DNA of 64,000 nucleotides from Marinicrinis sediminis (GCF_042685085.1 NZ_JBHUMM010000001.1:1-64000); one strand, 5' to 3'. Positions 40,538 to 49,562 are shown, counted from the first letter of the stretch. The notes: a model not told the origin generated them from the letters alone. Numbers and translations are program-made.

Positions 40538-41404
40538 TTATCTAAATTCAGCCACCAATTGGTCAAATTCTTGCTGTGACAAGGTGAGATTCTGCTTCGA
40601 GAGACCTTGCTGATCGAAGCCCGCCACCATATTTTCGTAGGATCTTTTATTTTTGTCTTGATAGATCAAGCCGCAAGCGAGACTGTTCGTCTCCATGATT
40701 TTGGCCATGGCCAACGTACGATTCGCCGCGTTGTACTGATCATCCTCATCCAGATCCACAATATTTTCCTTGAACCAGTCATACGTATTGATCTTGTTGA
40801 AGGTGACACACGGACTGAAGACGTTGATGAAGGAGAAACCTTCATGCTTGATGCCTTCCTCAATCAAATGTGTCAGCTGCTTCAGGTTGCTGGAGAAGGA
40901 CTGGGCGACGAAAGTCGCGCCTGCTGCCAGCGCCAATTCCAATGGAGACAGTGCATCTTCCACAGAACCTTCCGGCGTACTTTTGGTTTTGAAGCCGAAG
41001 CTGCTTCGCGGGGAAGTTTGCCCCTTGGTCAATCCGTAAATCTGATTGTCCATAACGATATACGTAATATTCATATTGCGGCGTATGGCATGAATGGTGT
41101 GTCCCATCCCGATGGCGAATCCGTCTCCGTCTCCACCGGACGCGATGACAGTCAATTCGCGATTGGCCATTTTCAGACCTTGTGCGATTGGCAGTGCACG
41201 CCCATGAATGCCATGGAATCCGTACGCATGAATATAACCGGAAATCCGGCCTGAACATCCGATCCCTGATACGACGGCCAGATCCTCAGGTTCCAGTCCT
41301 ACATTGGCAGAAGCTCGCTGAATGGCGGCCTGAATGGAAAAGTCACCGCATCCGGGGCACCAGTTGGGTTTTACCTTGTTGCGGAAGTCCTTAAATGTTG
41401 CCAT
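40538..41404 (-). CDS. korB: 2-oxoacid:ferredoxin oxidoreductase, beta subunit
   Basis: This 288-residue thiamine-diphosphate subunit of a 2-oxoacid:ferredoxin oxidoreductase has the cluster/cofactor motif WCPGCGDF near residue 15, GIGCSGRIS, and the ThDP-Mg motif GGDGDGFAIG continuing to MDNQIYGLTKGQTSP. With KorA it oxidatively decarboxylates 2-oxoglutarate (or pyruvate) and reduces ferredoxin. The ATG at 41404 overlaps the korA 3' end by 14 bases, and AAAGGGG lies inside korA, so translation is coupled. No ferredoxin gene is adjacent. Confidence 0.93.
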   Translation of the reverse strand: MATFKDFRNKVKPNWCPGCGDFSIQAAIQRASANVGLEPEDLAVVSGIGCSGRISGYIHAYGFHGIHGRALPIAQGLKMANRELTVIASGGDGDGFAIGMGHTIHAIRRNMNITYIVMDNQIYGLTKGQTSPRSSFGFKTKSTPEGSVEDALSPLELALAAGATFVAQSFSSNLKQLTHLIEEGIKHEGFSFINVFSPCVTFNKINTYDWFKENIVDLDEDDQYNAANRTLAMAKIMETNSLACGLIYQDKNKRSYENMVAGFDQQGLSKQNLTLSQQEFDQLVAEFR

Positions 41405-43136
41405 GTTCACTCAACCCCTTCACTCTTTGATAAATTTCTGCTGGCAGGAATGGATTCCCATCGTATTTCAGAACGCTTTGAATCTTATTTGCATGACCGA
41501 CATGCAGCTTGATTTGTGCTGCCAGCTGTCCGGTCTGGTTATTTTCAATGACGACGACTTTTTTAGCCTTTTCAATATACGATTGAATGTGGGAAGTCGG
41601 GAACGGGTGAATGAGACGCACGGTCGCATGGTTCGTGGTCATGCCATCCGCTTCCAGTCGAGTTCTTGCTTCATCAATCGTACCACCTGTTGATCCCATC
41701 CCAATGATCAAGACGTCTGGTTCTTCATGCTTGCCATCAACCTTGACGGCATCCGTCACTTGCAGGCTCTCCAACTTCTTCATCCGCTTATCCATCATTT
41801 TCACGCGGTTGACCGGATTCTCAGAAGGACGTCCTTCCTGATCATGTTCAACGCCCGTAACATGGTGAATACCGTTCTTCATGCCTGGAATGACGCGTGG
41901 AGAGATACCATCCTCGGTAAATGCATAGCGCTTGAACAATTGATCAGCCTCTCCCGGCTCTGCTTCTTGCAGCAGCTTGCCTCGCTCGATCTGCAATCGT
42001 TCAAAGGACAGATTCTCTGCCGTCTGCTTTCCGAGGGAAAGCTGCAGATCCGTCATGAGAATAACCGGACATTGATGCTTCTCCGCCAGGTTGAAGGCTT
42101 CGATACCATCATAGAAACATTCCTCAATCGTGCTTGGCGCGATTACAATCTTCGGAATCTCACCGTGCGTGCCATACACCATCGCGTTCAAATCAGACTG
42201 TTCCTGTTTGGTTGGCAGACCAGTACTTGGTCCTCCGCGCTGCGTATCGACAATGACCACCGGCGTTTCGGTAATTCCTGCAAGGCCAATTGCTTCCATC
42301 ATCAGGGAAAGTCCCGGGCCTGCGGATGCGGTCATCGCTCTGACCCCACCGTAATTCGCCCCAATAGCCATCGTTACCGCTGCAATCTCATCTTCTGTCT
42401 GGATCACCGTACCGCCGAATTTCGGCAGTCGCTTGATCAAATATTCCATAATTTCTGAAGCAGGCGTGATCGGATATGCTGGCATGAAGCGACATCCACC
42501 AGTCAGTGCGCCAAGCGCAATCGCATCGTTGCCGATCATGAACAGACGCTGTTGGCCATCCGCATCTTCCAGCTTCAAATCGTCCAGTGTGTCGGCATGA
42601 TCCGTAATATACTGGTATCCCTGATTAACCGCCTCGATATTCTTCTCCACTACCGCGGCACCCTTGCGACCGAATTCTTCCTCGACCACTTTCTTGACTT
42701 CATCTGCAGACAATCCGAGCAACGCTATGGATGCGCCGGTCGCCACCATGTTCTTCATCAACGAGGTGCCAAGCTCTTCCGCAATCGCGGTAAACGGCAC
42801 AGCAAACAAACGCACGTTGAGATCGTCCGGTACAGTCGGGTTGAATTTGGCATCCCCGATGATCACGCCGTTCGGGCGGAGCTCATGGGCATTCAGATCA
42901 ATCGTCTCCTGGTCAAAGGCTACGAGAATATCCAGGTCATCCGAGATGGCCCGAATCGGTTTCGTGCTGATGCGGATCTTGTTATTCGTATGTCCTCCCT
43001 TGATCCGTGAGGAAAAGTGACGATATCCATATAAATAATATCCCAAGCGATTGAGGGCGGTAGAGAAAATACGGTCCGTACTTTCAAGTCCTTCCCCTTG
43101 TTGTCCACCGATCTTCCACGATAGTTGGCTAATCAC
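41391..43136 (-). CDS. korA: 2-oxoacid:ferredoxin oxidoreductase, alpha (gamma-alpha fusion) subunit
   Basis: This 581-residue subunit fuses the gamma domain (about residues 1-190, WKIGGQQGEGLES and SSRIKGGHTN) with the alpha pyrimidine-binding domain (about 200-430, AYPITPASEIMEYL and ASAGPGLSLMMEA) and domain II (about 470-575). The substrate is an inference from KorAB and YvaX-like Firmicute homologues. The start codon is GTG with AAAGGAG ten bases upstream. The 43141-43427 stretch ahead of it is AT-rich and carries no gene; its promoter must be there, but I cannot choose one. Confidence 0.93.
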   Translation of the reverse strand: MISQLSWKIGGQQGEGLESTDRIFSTALNRLGYYLYGYRHFSSRIKGGHTNNKIRISTKPIRAISDDLDILVAFDQETIDLNAHELRPNGVIIGDAKFNPTVPDDLNVRLFAVPFTAIAEELGTSLMKNMVATGASIALLGLSADEVKKVVEEEFGRKGAAVVEKNIEAVNQGYQYITDHADTLDDLKLEDADGQQRLFMIGNDAIALGALTGGCRFMPAYPITPASEIMEYLIKRLPKFGGTVIQTEDEIAAVTMAIGANYGGVRAMTASAGPGLSLMMEAIGLAGITETPVVIVDTQRGGPSTGLPTKQEQSDLNAMVYGTHGEIPKIVIAPSTIEECFYDGIEAFNLAEKHQCPVILMTDLQLSLGKQTAENLSFERLQIERGKLLQEAEPGEADQLFKRYAFTEDGISPRVIPGMKNGIHHVTGVEHDQEGRPSENPVNRVKMMDKRMKKLESLQVTDAVKVDGKHEEPDVLIIGMGSTGGTIDEARTRLEADGMTTNHATVRLIHPFPTSHIQSYIEKAKKVVVIENNQTGQLAAQIKLHVGHANKIQSVLKYDGNPFLPAEIYQRVKGLSEHGNI

Positions 43137-43427
43137 GACACGTCCACTCCTTTAATTGATCAGTAACAGGCATCCAGACAATTGAGCATGAAAGAAGTTC
43201 ATATGAAAAGGGATTGAAAGAGCTCATATATGCAAATCGTTCTACTTCAATCATTATGTTCAATCTTCCCCAGATTCATGGACCTGGCGGAAAGACAAGG
43301 ATTGTTTTGCCTCAATTCATATTATGACGATACTGTGAAAAATACAAGACTTGAGCGTGATTTAAAACATAGTATTTTTAGATGGTATTCATATTAAATT
43401 GAGATTGATCGCGCTTTCAACTTGCGC

Positions 43428-44366
43428 TTACTCTGATGGCAGCTCGGTTTGAAGGAACCGATGCATGTTTCGCCATAGTATATTCTCGGTGATCCGCTCT
43501 CCAAATTCAGCTAACATGGATTCCCTTAAATAGGGGTATCGCCCAATATGCTCCATCCCAATCGTCCATTGCTCGATTCCGTCAAAATCTGAACCGAAGC
43601 AGAGCTGCTCCTCTCCACCCAAAAGAAGGACGGCTTCCACATGCTTCAGAATATCCTTCATGTCGGCTTCACCGTTGTCCCTCAGGAAATAAGGCACAAA
43701 GCTTAATCCAAGACGCCCATCCTGTTCAATCAGCGCCTGGATCTGATCATCATCGAGGTTGCGGGGATGAGCACAACGTGACTTTACGTTAGAATGAGAG
43801 GCCATGACGGGTCGGCTGCTGAGGGCCATCACATCCCAAAAAGCCTTTACGCTCAAGTGAGATACGTCGATGAGGATGCCGATTTCATTGCATACTTGCA
43901 CCAGCTCTCTGCCTTTCTCGGTCAGGCCTCCTCCTCTTGGTTCCATAATGCCGTCGGCAGCCCAATTGGCATGGTTCCAGGTGAAGCCGGCTGCTCTTAC
44001 CCCTAGTGCATACAACGTATACAGCCACTCCAGGTCCCCGTGCAAGGCATCTAGACCTTCGATCGACAGCATCGCACCGAGCCCTTGACGGCTGGTGAGA
44101 TTGGCTGCATCCTGTCTGGTGCGAATCCAGGTCACCTCAGGTTGAGCTGCAATTTCGGTGCGAAACAAATGAATCATGCGCAGCACATCCCGAATATCTG
44201 CATCCTTTTGCTCTGAGGGCAGAAAAATAGCAAAGCACTGGAAAGACCAGGGGTCCATCCACATCCGGTCCAGTGCCACATCCAGCATAGGGGAAGACTT
44301 GAAATGAATCTCCTGATTGCGTGCAAGTTTCATCAGGACGTCGCAATGCATATCCATCACAGGCAT
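43428..44366 (-). CDS. Membrane dipeptidase (peptidase M19)
   Basis: This 312-residue zinc peptidase of the renal dipeptidase family has its metal ligands visible in MDMHCD (residues 4-9), the SIEGLDAL Glu, IDVSHLS and ASHSN, followed by GSDFDG. It cleaves dipeptides, often including D-amino acid forms. Despite the family name it lacks a signal peptide and should be cytosolic. AAGGTGAG precedes the ATG. It lies behind the spoVS terminator. Confidence 0.9.
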   Translation of the reverse strand: MPVMDMHCDVLMKLARNQEIHFKSSPMLDVALDRMWMDPWSFQCFAIFLPSEQKDADIRDVLRMIHLFRTEIAAQPEVTWIRTRQDAANLTSRQGLGAMLSIEGLDALHGDLEWLYTLYALGVRAAGFTWNHANWAADGIMEPRGGGLTEKGRELVQVCNEIGILIDVSHLSVKAFWDVMALSSRPVMASHSNVKSRCAHPRNLDDDQIQALIEQDGRLGLSFVPYFLRDNGEADMKDILKHVEAVLLLGGEEQLCFGSDFDGIEQWTIGMEHIGRYPYLRESMLAEFGERITENILWRNMHRFLQTELPSE

Positions 44367-44410
44367 CCGATCATCTCACCTTTCCTTTTTTGAAGTACGA
44401 ATAAAAAAAT

Positions 44411-44453
44411 ACACAAAAAAAACCTGTCTACGTCATACGGTCTGTAAACAGGT
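44411..44453 (-). terminator. Terminator of spoVS
   Basis: ACCTGT (44422-44427) pairs with ACAGGT (44448-44453). The minus strand then shows T8, and a second T7 tract follows. Confidence 0.75.
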
Positions 44454-44473
44454 GATTTTTGCGTTATACTCAT

Positions 44474-44734
44474 TTATCTAGGTTCCACGATCAACTTGAT
44501 CGCCGTACGATCTTCACCGTCAATCACAATATCTGTGAAAGCTGGAATACAGATGAGGTCCACTCCGCTTGGTGCAACAAACCCCCGTGCGATCGCGACA
44601 GCCTTGATAGCCTGATTGAGAGCGCCTGCCCCGATTGCCTGCAGTTCTGCTGAACCACGTTCTCTTAAGACGCCTGCTAGTGCACCTGCTACGGAATTTG
44701 GGTTGGATTTTGCTGAAACTTTTAATACCTCCAT
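44474..44734 (-). CDS. spoVS: Stage V sporulation protein S
   Basis: This 86-residue Alba-fold nucleic-acid-binding protein is almost invariant among spore formers (MEVLKVSAKSNPNSVAGALA, GFVAPSGVDLICIPAF). In Bacillus it is needed for proper asymmetric septation and late spore development. GAGGAGG precedes the ATG. A sigma-H-like promoter lies upstream, matching the known sigma-H control in Bacillus subtilis. Order rny-ymdB-spoVS is conserved. Confidence 0.97.
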   Translation of the reverse strand: MEVLKVSAKSNPNSVAGALAGVLRERGSAELQAIGAGALNQAIKAVAIARGFVAPSGVDLICIPAFTDIVIDGEDRTAIKLIVEPR

Positions 44735-44781
44735 CGAAACGTACCTCCTCAGGAATGATGAGTGATTCCAGTACTATATGT

Positions 44782-44807
44782 ATTCGGGAGGCATTAAAAT
44801 AATTCCT
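44782..44807 (-). promoter_or_regulatory. Candidate sigma-H promoter of spoVS
   Basis: AGGAATT (-35) and CGAAT (-10) on the minus strand match the sigma-H boxes AGGAWWT and RGAAT, with a spacer about one base longer than in spoVG. They lie 48 bases before the spoVS start. Confidence 0.55.
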
Positions 44808-44846
44808 TCTCTCGCTTTCTCGCATTTCCTCGCCATTGCCCTGTCA

Positions 44847-45641
44847 TTATTCGAAACGTACTTCGTCTTCAAAATGACGAAGCAGTTTTATTTTCTTCGC
44901 TTTGCCTGTCGCGTCATCCAGCTCCAAACTGATGCCGTGGAACTGCCATTTTCCGCTGTCTGATACAAACCGCACCGGCAACTGGGTCATAAACTTGCGA
45001 AGAACGGCTTCCCGTTCCATTCCAAGCACACCCTCGCGTGAACCTACCATGCCCACATCGGTGACATACGCGGTCCCCTGCGGCAAAATTTGCTCGTCAT
45101 GGGTCTGCACATGGGTATGGGTTCCGACGACAGCAGATACCTTGCCATCCAAATGCCAGCCCATGGCGATCTTTTCAGATGTGGCTTCTGCATGAAAGTC
45201 CACAAAGATATGCTTAATGCGATTCGGAAGCTCATGGACAATCTGATCCATTTTAGCGAATGGACAATCCAGTGGAGGCAGGAACGTTCTCCCCTGTACA
45301 TTGACGATAGCCAGCTCCTTGCTGCCATTCTTTAAAATCGTATATCCTTTACCTGGCGTTCCCAATGGAAAGTTCGCCGGTCGTATCATTCGTTTGTCCT
45401 CATCAATATATTCAAATATCTCTCGCTTGTCCCAGCTGTGATTGCCGAGCGTAATGCCGTGAGCGCCCAAGTCATAGATCTCCTTGGCGATTTCCGGTGT
45501 GATGCCTTTCCCACCCGCTGCATTCTCCCCGTTGACGATCAGGAAATCCGGGTTTTGTGTTTTTTTAATATAAGGCAAGATGTTCTTCAATGCTTTTCTG
45601 CCAACCGATCCAACAACATCCCCAACAAATACAACTTTAAT
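44847..45641 (-). CDS. ymdB: YmdB phosphodiesterase, apparent AUU start codon
   Basis: This 264-residue metallophosphoesterase (calcineurin fold) has its metal motifs intact: GDVVG, NGENAAGG, GNHSWD, DFHAEATSEK and GTHTHVQTHD. In Bacillus it hydrolyses cyclic nucleotides and directs biofilm versus motility. The family-correct start, aligning with MRILFIGDVVG of the Bacillus protein, falls on ATT (45639-45641), nine bases after AAGGGAG. Around it lie only ATC and ATT codons, no ATG, GTG or TTG. The next in-frame conventional codon upstream is a GTG at 45710 with no ribosome binding site, which would add 23 unrelated residues. The gene follows rny by about 95 bases. Confidence 0.9.
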   Translation of the reverse strand: MKVVFVGDVVGSVGRKALKNILPYIKKTQNPDFLIVNGENAAGGKGITPEIAKEIYDLGAHGITLGNHSWDKREIFEYIDEDKRMIRPANFPLGTPGKGYTILKNGSKELAIVNVQGRTFLPPLDCPFAKMDQIVHELPNRIKHIFVDFHAEATSEKIAMGWHLDGKVSAVVGTHTHVQTHDEQILPQGTAYVTDVGMVGSREGVLGMEREAVLRKFMTQLPVRFVSDSGKWQFHGISLELDDATGKAKKIKLLRHFEDEVRFE

Positions 45642-45734
45642 AATGATGTGCTCCCTTCTCTGAATAGGGTTCTGAACATAGAATGGACGAAAAGCGACCT
45701 CGCCAGCCACTCTTCGTCCATCCCTGTTGATGTT

Positions 45735-47279
45735 TTATTTTGCGTACTCCACCGCGCGCGTTTCCCGAATAACGGTGACACGAATATGGCCTGGATAATC
45801 CAGTTCACTTTCAATCCGCTTCGTAATATCACGCGCCAATCGGAACGATTCGGCGTCGTCAATGCGTTCTGGCTGAACCATAACACGTACTTCACGTCCT
45901 GCCTGAATCGCATATGATTTTTCAACACCATCAAAGGACTCTGAAATTTCTTCAAGCTTTTCCAAACGCTTGATATACGTTTCCAGCGTCTCCCTGCGTG
46001 CTCCGGGTCTTGCAGCAGACAATGCATCCGCTGCCCCAACCAGCATGGCAATCACCGATGTAGCCTCACAATCGCCATGATGGGATGCAATACTGTTGAT
46101 CACGACCGGATGCTCTTTGTACTTCTTGCCGATCTCGACCCCGATCTCCACGTGAGAACCTTCAACTTCATGGTCCAGGGCTTTTCCGATGTCGTGTAGT
46201 AATCCTGCCCGTTTCGCCAAAGTCACATCCTCGCCTAACTCACCTGCCATCAGGCCTGTCAGATAGGCAACTTCCATCGAATGTTTCAATACATTTTGTC
46301 CATAGCTCGTCCGGAACTTTAAGCGACCCAGGATTTTGATCAGGTCAGGATGTAATCCATGAACCCCAACCTCAAACGTGGCTTGCTCTCCATACTCACG
46401 AATTCGCTCATCCACTTCTTTTCTGGATTTCTCCACCATTTCCTCGATGCGCGCAGGATGGATACGACCATCCGCGACCAACTTCTCAAGCGCATTGCGG
46501 GCAATCTCACGGCGAATGGGATCAAAACCAGAAAGGATAACCGCTTCAGGCGTATCATCAATAATGAGATCAATCCCTGTCAAGGTCTCCAATGCACGGA
46601 TATTACGGCCTTCTCGACCAATGATCCGTCCCTTCATCTCTTCATTCGGAAGGGATACCACTGAAACCGTCGTTTCTGCGACATGGTCAGCAGCACAACG
46701 CTGTACAGCGAGCGTAATAATTTCCTTTGCTTTCTTATCCGCCTCGCTCTTTGCTTGGTGCTCGATATCCTTAATCATTTGAGCGGTTTCATGCTTGATT
46801 TCCTGTTCCACATTGTGGAGGATCATTTTCTTGGCATCCTCCATGGTCAAACCGGAAATACGCTCCAACTCAGTGGATTGCTGTGCTACGATTTCATCAA
46901 TTTTCTCTTGGGTTTCTTCAATTCTCTTTTCCTTGTTGACTAGTTTTTCCTCTTTACGCTCTAAAGATTCTAATTTTTTATCCAGCGATTCCTCTTTTTG
47001 CAACAATCGTCTTTCTAGTCGTTGAACTTCAACTCGACGTTCACGAATGTCTTTTTCAGCTTCAGTTCGGAGTTTGTGGACTTCGTCCTTCGCTTCCAAT
47101 ACTGTCTCTTTCTTCAGTGCCTCCGCTTCTTTCTTCCCGTTTTCAACGATCTGATCGGCGGCTTCTTCTGCACTGGAGATTTTCGCTTCAGCAAGAGATT
47201 TGCGGATAAAATAACCAATCCCTAAGCATAAAACACCAACAACGAGAATGATCAACACCCAGAGGATCGTTTGTCCCAC
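45735..47279 (-). CDS. rny: Ribonuclease Y
   Basis: This 514-residue membrane-bound endoribonuclease initiates mRNA decay. It has an N-terminal membrane helix (about residues 4-26), a long coiled coil (about 30-195), a KH domain (GRIIGREGRNIRALE, about 215) and an HD domain (LLHDIGKALDHE, about 370). The start is GTG at 47279 behind a full AAGGAGGTGA; the ATG nine codons earlier sits upstream of that site. Its partner regulators are the Y-complex proteins, of which the ymcA homologue is encoded at 37712. It has a strong promoter with a leader of about 170 bases. Confidence 0.96.
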   Translation of the reverse strand: MGQTILWVLIILVVGVLCLGIGYFIRKSLAEAKISSAEEAADQIVENGKKEAEALKKETVLEAKDEVHKLRTEAEKDIRERRVEVQRLERRLLQKEESLDKKLESLERKEEKLVNKEKRIEETQEKIDEIVAQQSTELERISGLTMEDAKKMILHNVEQEIKHETAQMIKDIEHQAKSEADKKAKEIITLAVQRCAADHVAETTVSVVSLPNEEMKGRIIGREGRNIRALETLTGIDLIIDDTPEAVILSGFDPIRREIARNALEKLVADGRIHPARIEEMVEKSRKEVDERIREYGEQATFEVGVHGLHPDLIKILGRLKFRTSYGQNVLKHSMEVAYLTGLMAGELGEDVTLAKRAGLLHDIGKALDHEVEGSHVEIGVEIGKKYKEHPVVINSIASHHGDCEATSVIAMLVGAADALSAARPGARRETLETYIKRLEKLEEISESFDGVEKSYAIQAGREVRVMVQPERIDDAESFRLARDITKRIESELDYPGHIRVTVIRETRAVEYAK

Positions 47280-47456
47280 GTTTTCACCTCCTTGTTGATT
47301 CTCCAAGGCTTGCTTGGGGAGTCATATGGTTTTTTTAATCCGTTTCACATTCGATTCATTTACATTTGTAAACCCGGCGAATAGGTTCATTGAATTAATT
47401 TCATTTAATGAAGGTAAGAAATTAATCCGTTTTTGTGTAAGATGTACACATCACTT

Positions 47457-47486
47457 ATTGTAGCTTTTGTAAAAGTTTTTTGTCAA
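47457..47486 (-). promoter_or_regulatory. Promoter of rny
   Basis: TTGACA (consensus), an 18-base spacer and TACAAT on the minus strand. The start near 47450 gives a leader of about 170 bases with several inverted repeats, including CCAAG/CTTGG just before the ribosome binding site. Confidence 0.75.
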
Positions 47487-47549
47487 GCAAGTCAGGAAGT
47501 ATATGTCAGACTTCGACAACCTTTTTTATGGTTGCTATCCTGCTTCGGT

Positions 47550-48209
47550 TCACCTTTCCTCGTGATCTTCATCTGTCATCAGCTTGTCGATCACTTCTCT
47601 AGTTACGGAACTTGGAAAGCCTCTTCGCATGACATAGCCCATCGTCTTCTGTTTCCGCTCTGGCAAGGGCTTTCCGTCCAGCTGTTTCCATTTTTTCTGT
47701 GCAAGCTTGTATGCGGCTTCCATTTCCTCGTTGCGGGGAAGCTCATTCATCGCGGACTGGATCATCTCCTCTGCGATTCCCTTTCGCTTCAGAGCGTATT
47801 CGATCCACTTTGCCCCTTTTTTCTGAAGACGCAGCTTGTCCGAAGCGAATTGTCTGGCAAACTGCGCATCGTCAAGGTATCCTTGCTGTCTCAACGTTTT
47901 CACTGCATGTTCGATATGTGCCCGCTCGATACCGTCATTTTCCAGCTTCTGTCTCATCTCATATTCGGTACGTCTGCGGTGACCGAGAAAACGGACCGCC
48001 TTCGCATAGGCCAGATGACGCTCTTCCTCCACACACAGCAATTGATACAGTGTCTGATCCACTTCCCGCCCCTGAACCAAACGATATTTGACGACGATAT
48101 CCTCATGTACCGAGAAAGCATATTGCCCTCGTATGTAAATGTGATACCGGTGCTTGTTTTTTTGGTGCGGTTCGATACCGCTGATGACGCCGGTCAAGTT
48201 GTCGTTCAC
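47550..48209 (-). CDS. recX: Regulatory protein RecX
   Basis: This 219-residue all-helical protein is built of RecX three-helix repeats (RFLGHRRRTEYEMRQKL, GYLDDAQFARQFASD, KRGIAEEM-like segment). It modulates RecA by binding inside the filament. The GTG at 48209 is eight bases after AGGAGG; a GTG three codons earlier overlaps it. It lies directly downstream of recA, separated by an intercistronic terminator-like hairpin. Confidence 0.9.
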   Translation of the reverse strand: MNDNLTGVISGIEPHQKNKHRYHIYIRGQYAFSVHEDIVVKYRLVQGREVDQTLYQLLCVEEERHLAYAKAVRFLGHRRRTEYEMRQKLENDGIERAHIEHAVKTLRQQGYLDDAQFARQFASDKLRLQKKGAKWIEYALKRKGIAEEMIQSAMNELPRNEEMEAAYKLAQKKWKQLDGKPLPERKQKTMGYVMRRGFPSSVTREVIDKLMTDEDHEER

Positions 48210-48237
48210 CGTTTCCACCTCCTGCTCTCAAACGTTG

Positions 48238-48264
48238 AAAAGCGCACCCGCTAGAGGGTGCGCC
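48238..48264 (-). terminator. Hairpin between recA and recX
   Basis: GCGCACCC (48242-48249) pairs with GGGTGCGC (48256-48263), with a 6-base loop. On the minus strand TTTTCAACG follows. It probably limits read-through from recA into recX. Confidence 0.75.
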
Positions 48265-48313
48265 TGAAACTGACTAGATGAGATAAACCGCCAAGATAGA
48301 GCTAGGCTTCGCC

Positions 48314-49375
48314 CTATTCCTCCATCGCGAGCAGCATTTCTTCTTCTGTTTCCTCGTCTTTGCTGACCTCTTGCTTGGAAGGAGGAGAAAGGGTCAGGGC
48401 AGATGCTTCACGAATTTTCTTCTCAATCTCTTCAGCAATGTCTGTATGATCCTTGAGGAACTGCTTCGCATTTTCGCGGCCTTGTCCCAATCGCTCACCT
48501 TCATACGAATACCAGGCTCCGCTTTTGTTTACGATATCCTGTTCAGTCGCAATATCAATGATGCTTCCTTCTCTGGAGATCCCTTCTCCATACATGATAT
48601 CGACTTCTGCCTGCTTGAATGGCGGCGCGACTTTATTTTTGACGACCTTGATACGGGTACGGTTACCAACGAGGTCATTACCTTGCTTGATCGATTCGAT
48701 ACGGCGAACGTCCAGACGAACGGAGGAGTAGAACTTCAATGCCCGTCCCCCAGGCGTCGTTTCCGGATTTCCGAACATCACGCCCACCTTTTCCCGAAGC
48801 TGGTTGATGAAGATGGCGATCGTTTTCGATTTGCTGATGGCACCGGACAGCTTGCGCAATGCCTGGGACATCAATCTGGCTTGCAGACCTACGTGGGAAT
48901 CTCCCATTTCGCCTTCAATCTCTGCTTTCGGCACTAGAGCAGCAACCGAGTCAATGACGATAATATCCACCGCTCCGCTTCGCACGAGCGCTTCCGCAAT
49001 TTCCAGTGCCTGCTCACCGGTATCTGGCTGAGACAACAGCAATTCATCGATATTGACGCCGAGTTTGCTTGCATACACCGGATCAAGGGCATGCTCGGCA
49101 TCGATAAAGGCGGCTTGTCCACCCTTTCTCTGCACTTCTGCAATGGCATGCAGGGAAACGGTGGTCTTACCAGAAGACTCCGGACCATAGACCTCGATAA
49201 TTCTTCCGCGCGGAAAACCGCCTACTCCCAAGGCAATATCAAGGGCGATGGAACCGGATGAAACCGTCTCCACCTGCGCCCCGGCTGTTTCTCCCAATTT
49301 CATGATGGAACCTTTTCCAAACTGTTTCTCAATCTGGCGCAATGCCATATCCAACGCTGCACGACGATCTGTCAA
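48314..49375 (-). CDS. recA: Recombinase A
   Basis: This 353-residue recombinase and SOS co-protease has Walker A GPESSGKTT, Walker B IIVIDSVAALVP, DNA loop 1 EIEGEMGDSHVG, loop 2 (NPETTPGG) and an acidic C-terminal tail (DEETEEEMLLAMEE). The start codon is TTG, followed by TDRRAALDMAL as in Bacillus RecA, ten bases after AAAGGA. The longest open frame adds 80 residues that run through the SOS boxes and is not real. Three LexA-type boxes lie upstream. Confidence 0.97.
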   Translation of the reverse strand: MTDRRAALDMALRQIEKQFGKGSIMKLGETAGAQVETVSSGSIALDIALGVGGFPRGRIIEVYGPESSGKTTVSLHAIAEVQRKGGQAAFIDAEHALDPVYASKLGVNIDELLLSQPDTGEQALEIAEALVRSGAVDIIVIDSVAALVPKAEIEGEMGDSHVGLQARLMSQALRKLSGAISKSKTIAIFINQLREKVGVMFGNPETTPGGRALKFYSSVRLDVRRIESIKQGNDLVGNRTRIKVVKNKVAPPFKQAEVDIMYGEGISREGSIIDIATEQDIVNKSGAWYSYEGERLGQGRENAKQFLKDHTDIAEEIEKKIREASALTLSPPSKQEVSKDEETEEEMLLAMEE

Positions 49376-49451
49376 CGCAATCACTTCCTTTAATAGATTA
49401 TATGATATTCTTATGATAACTGCTTTGATGTCAAAAGCCAAGCATTTTTTG

Positions 49452-49465
49452 CGAACATATGATCG
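49452..49465. promoter_or_regulatory. LexA (SOS) box 1 of recA
   Basis: CGAACATATGATCG; the minus strand reads CGATCATATGTTCG. It matches the Gram-positive SOS box CGAAC-N4-GTTCG with one half intact. It is the box nearest the recA gene, just upstream of a TTGACA at 49429-49434. Confidence 0.75.
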
Positions 49466-49485
49466 TTTTTTTCCGCCCCATTTAG

Positions 49486-49499
49486 CGAACGTCCATTCG
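49486..49499. promoter_or_regulatory. LexA (SOS) box 2 of recA
   Basis: CGAACGTCCATTCG matches the SOS consensus with one change in the second half. It lies 34 bases from box 1. Confidence 0.7.
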
Positions 49500-49503
49500 C
49501 TAC

Positions 49504-49517
49504 CGAACATACATTCG
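49504..49517. promoter_or_regulatory. LexA (SOS) box 3 of recA
   Basis: CGAACATACATTCG matches the SOS consensus with one change. It is 18 bases from box 2. Confidence 0.7.
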
Positions 49518-49535
49518 ATCAGAAGCTCGTAATAA

Positions 49536-49562
49536 AACCGCAGCAAAAGTTTTACTGCGGTT
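49536..49562 (-). terminator. Terminator of cinA
   Basis: AACCGCAG (49536-49543) pairs with CTGCGGTT (49555-49562). On the minus strand TTATTACG follows. It isolates recA from cinA, which are often co-transcribed in other Bacillales. Confidence 0.65.

Noticed and set aside
43141..43427. Hidden gene or riboswitch upstream of korA
   Set aside because: The stretch is AT-rich with stops in all frames, and I could find no convincing structured-RNA core.
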